Position numbers and translations under genes: made by a program | Shown here: positions 6,157 to 8,127 of the stretch, one piece after another | Layout: the number at the start of each line of letters is the position of its first letter | How positions within the stretch are numbered: the stretch's first letter is position 1 | The notes under the pieces: model-generated | Databases searched by the model: none | Told to the model about the DNA's origin: nothing | The model's input: only the letters and a program-made list of their open reading frames with translations | Source of the DNA: Holosporales bacterium | GTDB lineage: Bacteria; Pseudomonadota; Alphaproteobacteria; RUG11792 | Assembly (NCBI GenBank): GCA_031266385.1 | Contig: JAISBC010000038.1 | Coordinates: forward strand, 1 to 8,127 | Length of the DNA stretch: 8,127 nt | Reading direction: 5' to 3'

Positions 6157-6921
6157 TTATCGGAGTAAAGATAGTTTCTGGATCGATACTTTGTGACATG
6201 TATTCTTCCAGAAACGATGATATATGGCTGTAGTAAACCACCCCAATCCCAAAGATCCACCAACAAAACAGGCTACCCGGAATCTATTATAAAACTTCCC
6301 GCATAGATCAAATAAATCAGAAATATTTTCGCCAGATACTCTCCCTTGCATCTGCAATGGAACTTCCCAGTCAGCAATTGAAATTCCATGGTGCCAAGCA
6401 TCATTTAGCAGTCGTATTCCCAACACCCAACTATCACTCCTCCCATCACCATCCTCAGAACGAGCCCTCCAGTAGCCTAGAGCATAATCACGCAGAGGCA
6501 GAGGGGCGTCCTCAAATCCGATAAATCCACACGATAAATAATTCCCGCCAAACACAGACAAAATAAAACCAGGCATTTGCATAGCAGGTCCACGCTGTAA
6601 GCTCAATATCTCGGCAGGAACCTCAGGCAAGTTTGGAATAAACCACTCCACTGAATTAGAATCACTGCCCCACATAATACAGAATGGGCCCGGATCTCCC
6701 CTCAAGTAAGAATTCCGGCCCCACTCAACAAAGACACCCTTAGACTCCCATGCACTAAAGGGTTTGAAGCAAGGTCCGGCAGGAAACCAATCAGAAAGAG
6801 CATCTCCGCAGCAGGAGAGGGCAAGAATCACCCTCCAAGACCATAAGAGCCCCCCCCCCCAACGCCTTGAAACGCCTGGTTTTCCAACGTTCTTGTTAGC
6901 AAATTTATTAAAATTTTTCAT
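6157..6921 (-). CDS. Family gene C: membrane-anchored Trp-rich protein, in frame through a G11 tract (phase ON)
   Basis: This is an unrecognised 254-residue protein of the local family. I chose ATG 6921, although the frame is open to 6966, because GGAGG (6935-6931) lies nine bases upstream and the start aligns exactly with genes A and B. Residues 1-21 carry KFANKNVGKP and RRW. The G11 tract encodes Trp21 to Gly24 in frame, and a hydrophobic segment follows (about 25-40). The middle domain has RGDPGPFCIMW, 'PEVPAEI', GGNYLSCGFIGF and an aromatic 'ALGYWRA' helix. A hydrophobic segment at about 214-234 (GSLGLGWF) precedes a basic tail. It has 14 tryptophans (5.5%), far above normal. Gene D ends 49 bases upstream, so an E-D-C operon is likely. 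Slippage by one G would abolish the product. Exported localisation is inferred. Confidence 0.85.
   Translation of the reverse strand: MKNFNKFANKNVGKPGVSRRWGGGLLWSWRVILALSCCGDALSDWFPAGPCFKPFSAWESKGVFVEWGRNSYLRGDPGPFCIMWGSDSNSVEWFIPNLPEVPAEILSLQRGPAMQMPGFILSVFGGNYLSCGFIGFEDAPLPLRDYALGYWRARSEDGDGRSDSWVLGIRLLNDAWHHGISIADWEVPLQMQGRVSGENISDLFDLCGKFYNRFRVACFVGGSLGLGWFTTAIYHRFWKNTCHKVSIQKLSLLR
6850..6860 (-). repeat. G11 homopolymer (sense strand), candidate phase-variation switch of gene C
   Basis: Eleven C on the plus strand are eleven G in the gene C message, starting within codon Trp21. The length keeps the reading frame. It is at the same codon as the G12 run in gene A and the G5 run in gene B. 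Confidence 0.85.
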
Positions 6922-6935
6922 AAAATATATCCTCC
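6876..6935 (-). repeat. Conserved 5' cassette of family gene C
   Basis: This is the third copy of the cassette, on the opposite strand: GGAGG at 6935-6931, a nine-base AT spacer (ten in A and B), ATG 6921 and the identical 32-base block at 6907-6876. It is inverted relative to the A and B copies. Recombination with either would therefore invert the intervening 3.4 to 5 kb, including slt and tRNA-Pro. Confidence 0.9.
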
Positions 6936-6970
6936 ACCTATTTATTATGATGAGCATCACAAGCAATTAT

Positions 6971-7612
6971 TCAGATTCCGTTAGTTTTAAACAAAGTCCA
7001 TTTTGGTTTGCGAAGTTTATGTCCTCCATACAGCCATCCCAGGCCTATCCCAGCTACGGCGCAGCCCGTCAAACCCAAGAACACTCCGGGTGTCCAAGCG
7101 GGCTGAGTCGTGGGCCGGGGAGAACACAAAGGATCAAACGAAAATCTCCCACTTTTAGCTTTCTCGGTCCAGTATGCAGTATAATAAGCAGCCAGAGAGA
7201 ACGGCTCATTCTCGTAAGTTCCTTTATCAAAACCCCAGATACCACCCCTAAAGCCCATATCGGCAGCCCTATTCAAACTGGCCCTATAATCCTCACTTAA
7301 ACAATAATCTGGCCTGACACAACCCAACTTATCCTCAGTAGCGGTCGGCCACCAGAACGTCCCGGCAGGCACACTCGACACGAACACCGGTCCCGGACAT
7401 CCCGATAAAGCATCCCTGCGGCCCCGATCCCACCCCAAATCAGAAACATCCCCCCCGCACATAGGAAAATGCATCAACCACGGTTGGCCGTAATACACAG
7501 TAGTACCCATACATGGGAGTCTCAGAGTAAGAATCACCAAGCAGAGAAATCCACGCCGCCCCTGCGAGCGAGCACAACCCCTAGACAATGTCCCCAATTT
7601 AAGCAAAAGCAT
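6971..7612 (-). CDS. Family gene D: membrane-anchored Trp/Cys-rich protein without the 5' cassette
   Basis: This is an unrecognised 213-residue member of the family. It aligns by eye with gene C. A basic N-region (1-21, ending QGRRG) is followed by a hydrophobic run FLCLVILTLRL. The middle domain has 'GCPGPVFVSS', 'FWWP', 'GFRGGIWGF' and an aromatic 'YYTAYWTEKA' helix. A hydrophobic segment at about 176-195 (AVAGIGLGWLY) is followed by the basic tail GGHKLRKPKWTLFKTNGI. ATG 7612 is chosen because it gives the family N-terminus, with GGGGG 11 bases upstream. GTG 7639 is a good alternative (GGGGG eight bases before it). The open frame to 7735 would overlap gene E. It has no KFANKNVGKP and no long G tract; only G7 occurs, at 7456-7450. 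The sense strand is very rich in G+T. It lies 28 bases after the stop of E and 49 bases before C. Confidence 0.78.
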   Translation of the reverse strand: MLLLKLGTLSRGCARSQGRRGFLCLVILTLRLPCMGTTVYYGQPWLMHFPMCGGDVSDLGWDRGRRDALSGCPGPVFVSSVPAGTFWWPTATEDKLGCVRPDYCLSEDYRASLNRAADMGFRGGIWGFDKGTYENEPFSLAAYYTAYWTEKAKSGRFSFDPLCSPRPTTQPAWTPGVFLGLTGCAVAGIGLGWLYGGHKLRKPKWTLFKTNGI

Positions 7613-7640
7613 CACAAACACAACCCCCAATACATACACC

Positions 7641-8127
7641 CTACAAACCCCCACAGACTGGAAACAGCCGCATACCCCGGCACAGCAATCGCTGGGCAGC
7701 ACATCCCAGCACCCCACCCACTCCCAGTGCAACAATCCCCCAATAGCAAACAGCCCTAGGTAACACAGAGACCCACGGAGGCGAAGGAGACCATTCTTGG
7801 CAAAAGACCCCAGTTAGCGCAGCTACGGACCAGTATCCCTCGTAATAATGGAAGGGAGTCATCCCCACATCCGGCAAAGGGTACTCACGGTCACAAGCCC
7901 ACCCAAAGTCCAGCCCCCTAGCCCAGAGCTCCTCCATAGTCTCCGGGTTAACGTAAGGTACCTCCCCCATTCCCTCGGGAGCCTGGTTGGAGGCAGGCCA
8001 CCAGACACAAGAATGAGGGCCTGTATAGGCAGTCAAACAGGGCGGGCATCCAGCCAGAGCATGTTTTCGGCCCAGCAAGAAAGGATTACTCCCCCCTTCC
8101 CCTGAGCCAAGGCCGCAGACCTTCCTC
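7641..8127 (-). CDS. Family gene E: C-terminal part of a further family member (cut by window edge)
   Basis: The frame is open from the right edge to TAG 7643-7641, giving 161 visible residues. The sequence matches gene D in order: 'GRKHALAGCPPCL' against D 'GRRDALSGCPGPV', 'VWWPAS' against 'FWWPTA', 'GLDFGWACD' against 'GGIWGFD', and 'YYEGYWSVAA' against 'YYTAYWTEKA'. A hydrophobic segment (YWGIVALGVGGVLG) and a short basic Cys-containing tail ending CGGL follow. An internal TTG at 8078 could be called as a start, but the alignment continues upstream of it. The true start is therefore outside the window, and whether it carries the 5' cassette is unknown. It is the first visible gene of the E-D-C group. 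Confidence 0.75.
   Translation of the reverse strand, partial: RKVCGLGSGEGGSNPFLLGRKHALAGCPPCLTAYTGPHSCVWWPASNQAPEGMGEVPYVNPETMEELWARGLDFGWACDREYPLPDVGMTPFHYYEGYWSVAALTGVFCQEWSPSPPWVSVLPRAVCYWGIVALGVGGVLGCAAQRLLCRGMRLFPVCGGL

Noticed and set aside
1816..6907. Possible CRISPR-like repeat of 32 bases
   Set aside because: The identical 32-base blocks lie inside coding sequences hundreds to thousands of bases apart and in both orientations, with no spacer array.
6922..6966. Longer N-terminus of gene C from 6966
   Set aside because: The extension covers the conserved ribosome site and AT spacer. The shared start with genes A and B supports ATG 6921.
6764..8105. Plus-strand open frames at 6764-7300, 7469-7759 and 7848-8105
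   Set aside because: They are antisense to genes C, D and E. Their His/Pro/Gln/Thr-rich translations follow from the A+C-rich complement of G+T-rich genes, and they lack ribosome sites.

Overview
The window looks like part of a chromosome from an alphaproteobacterium, possibly a host-associated one. This rests on the MreB sequence and the general gene set; it is an inference, not a database result. The recognisable housekeeping genes are mreB (cell-shape actin), a yggT-family membrane protein overlapping its 3' end, a periplasmic soluble lytic transglycosylase (slt) and a tRNA-Pro(UGG) with an encoded CCA end. At the left edge lies the 5' end of an ISAs1-like transposase on the minus strand. 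The probable IS end falls about 20 bases before the mreB promoter.

The rest is accessory DNA dominated by one unrecognised protein family with five members. A (1802-2438) and B (2489-3322) are on the plus strand after yggT. C (6157-6921), D (6971-7612) and E (7641 to the right edge, incomplete) are on the minus strand and read in the order E, D, C. Each complete member has a basic N-terminus, a hydrophobic segment, a Trp- and Cys-rich domain, a second hydrophobic segment near the C-terminus and a short basic tail. This suggests exported, membrane-anchored proteins.

A, B and C share a nearly identical 60-base 5' cassette: the ribosome binding site, start codon and first codons, including a 32-base block that is identical in all three. 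The cassette leads at codon 21 (Trp) into a run of G. The run is G12 in A (out of frame), G11 in C (in frame) and G5 in B (in frame). Removing one G from A would give a full-length 211-residue protein. The simplest reading is a set of contingency (phase-variable) genes: A currently OFF, C ON, and B ON with a tract too short to be unstable. D lacks the cassette and the long tract; the start of E is not visible.

A second signal is base composition. In 60-base samples, the sense strands of A, B, C and D (extending into E) are 70-80% G+T, against about 50% in mreB and slt. The bias follows the gene and not the chromosome strand, since it is seen in both orientations.

Layout: 1-238 end of an IS; 258-1680 mreB promoter, mreB and yggT; 1681-1801 AT-rich spacer; 1802-3322 family genes A and B; 3333-5216 slt on the minus strand, converging on B; 5284-5377 tRNA-Pro and its promoter on the minus strand; 5554-6021 an unrecognised 155-residue ORF followed by a terminator-like hairpin; 6157-8127 family genes C, D and E on the minus strand.
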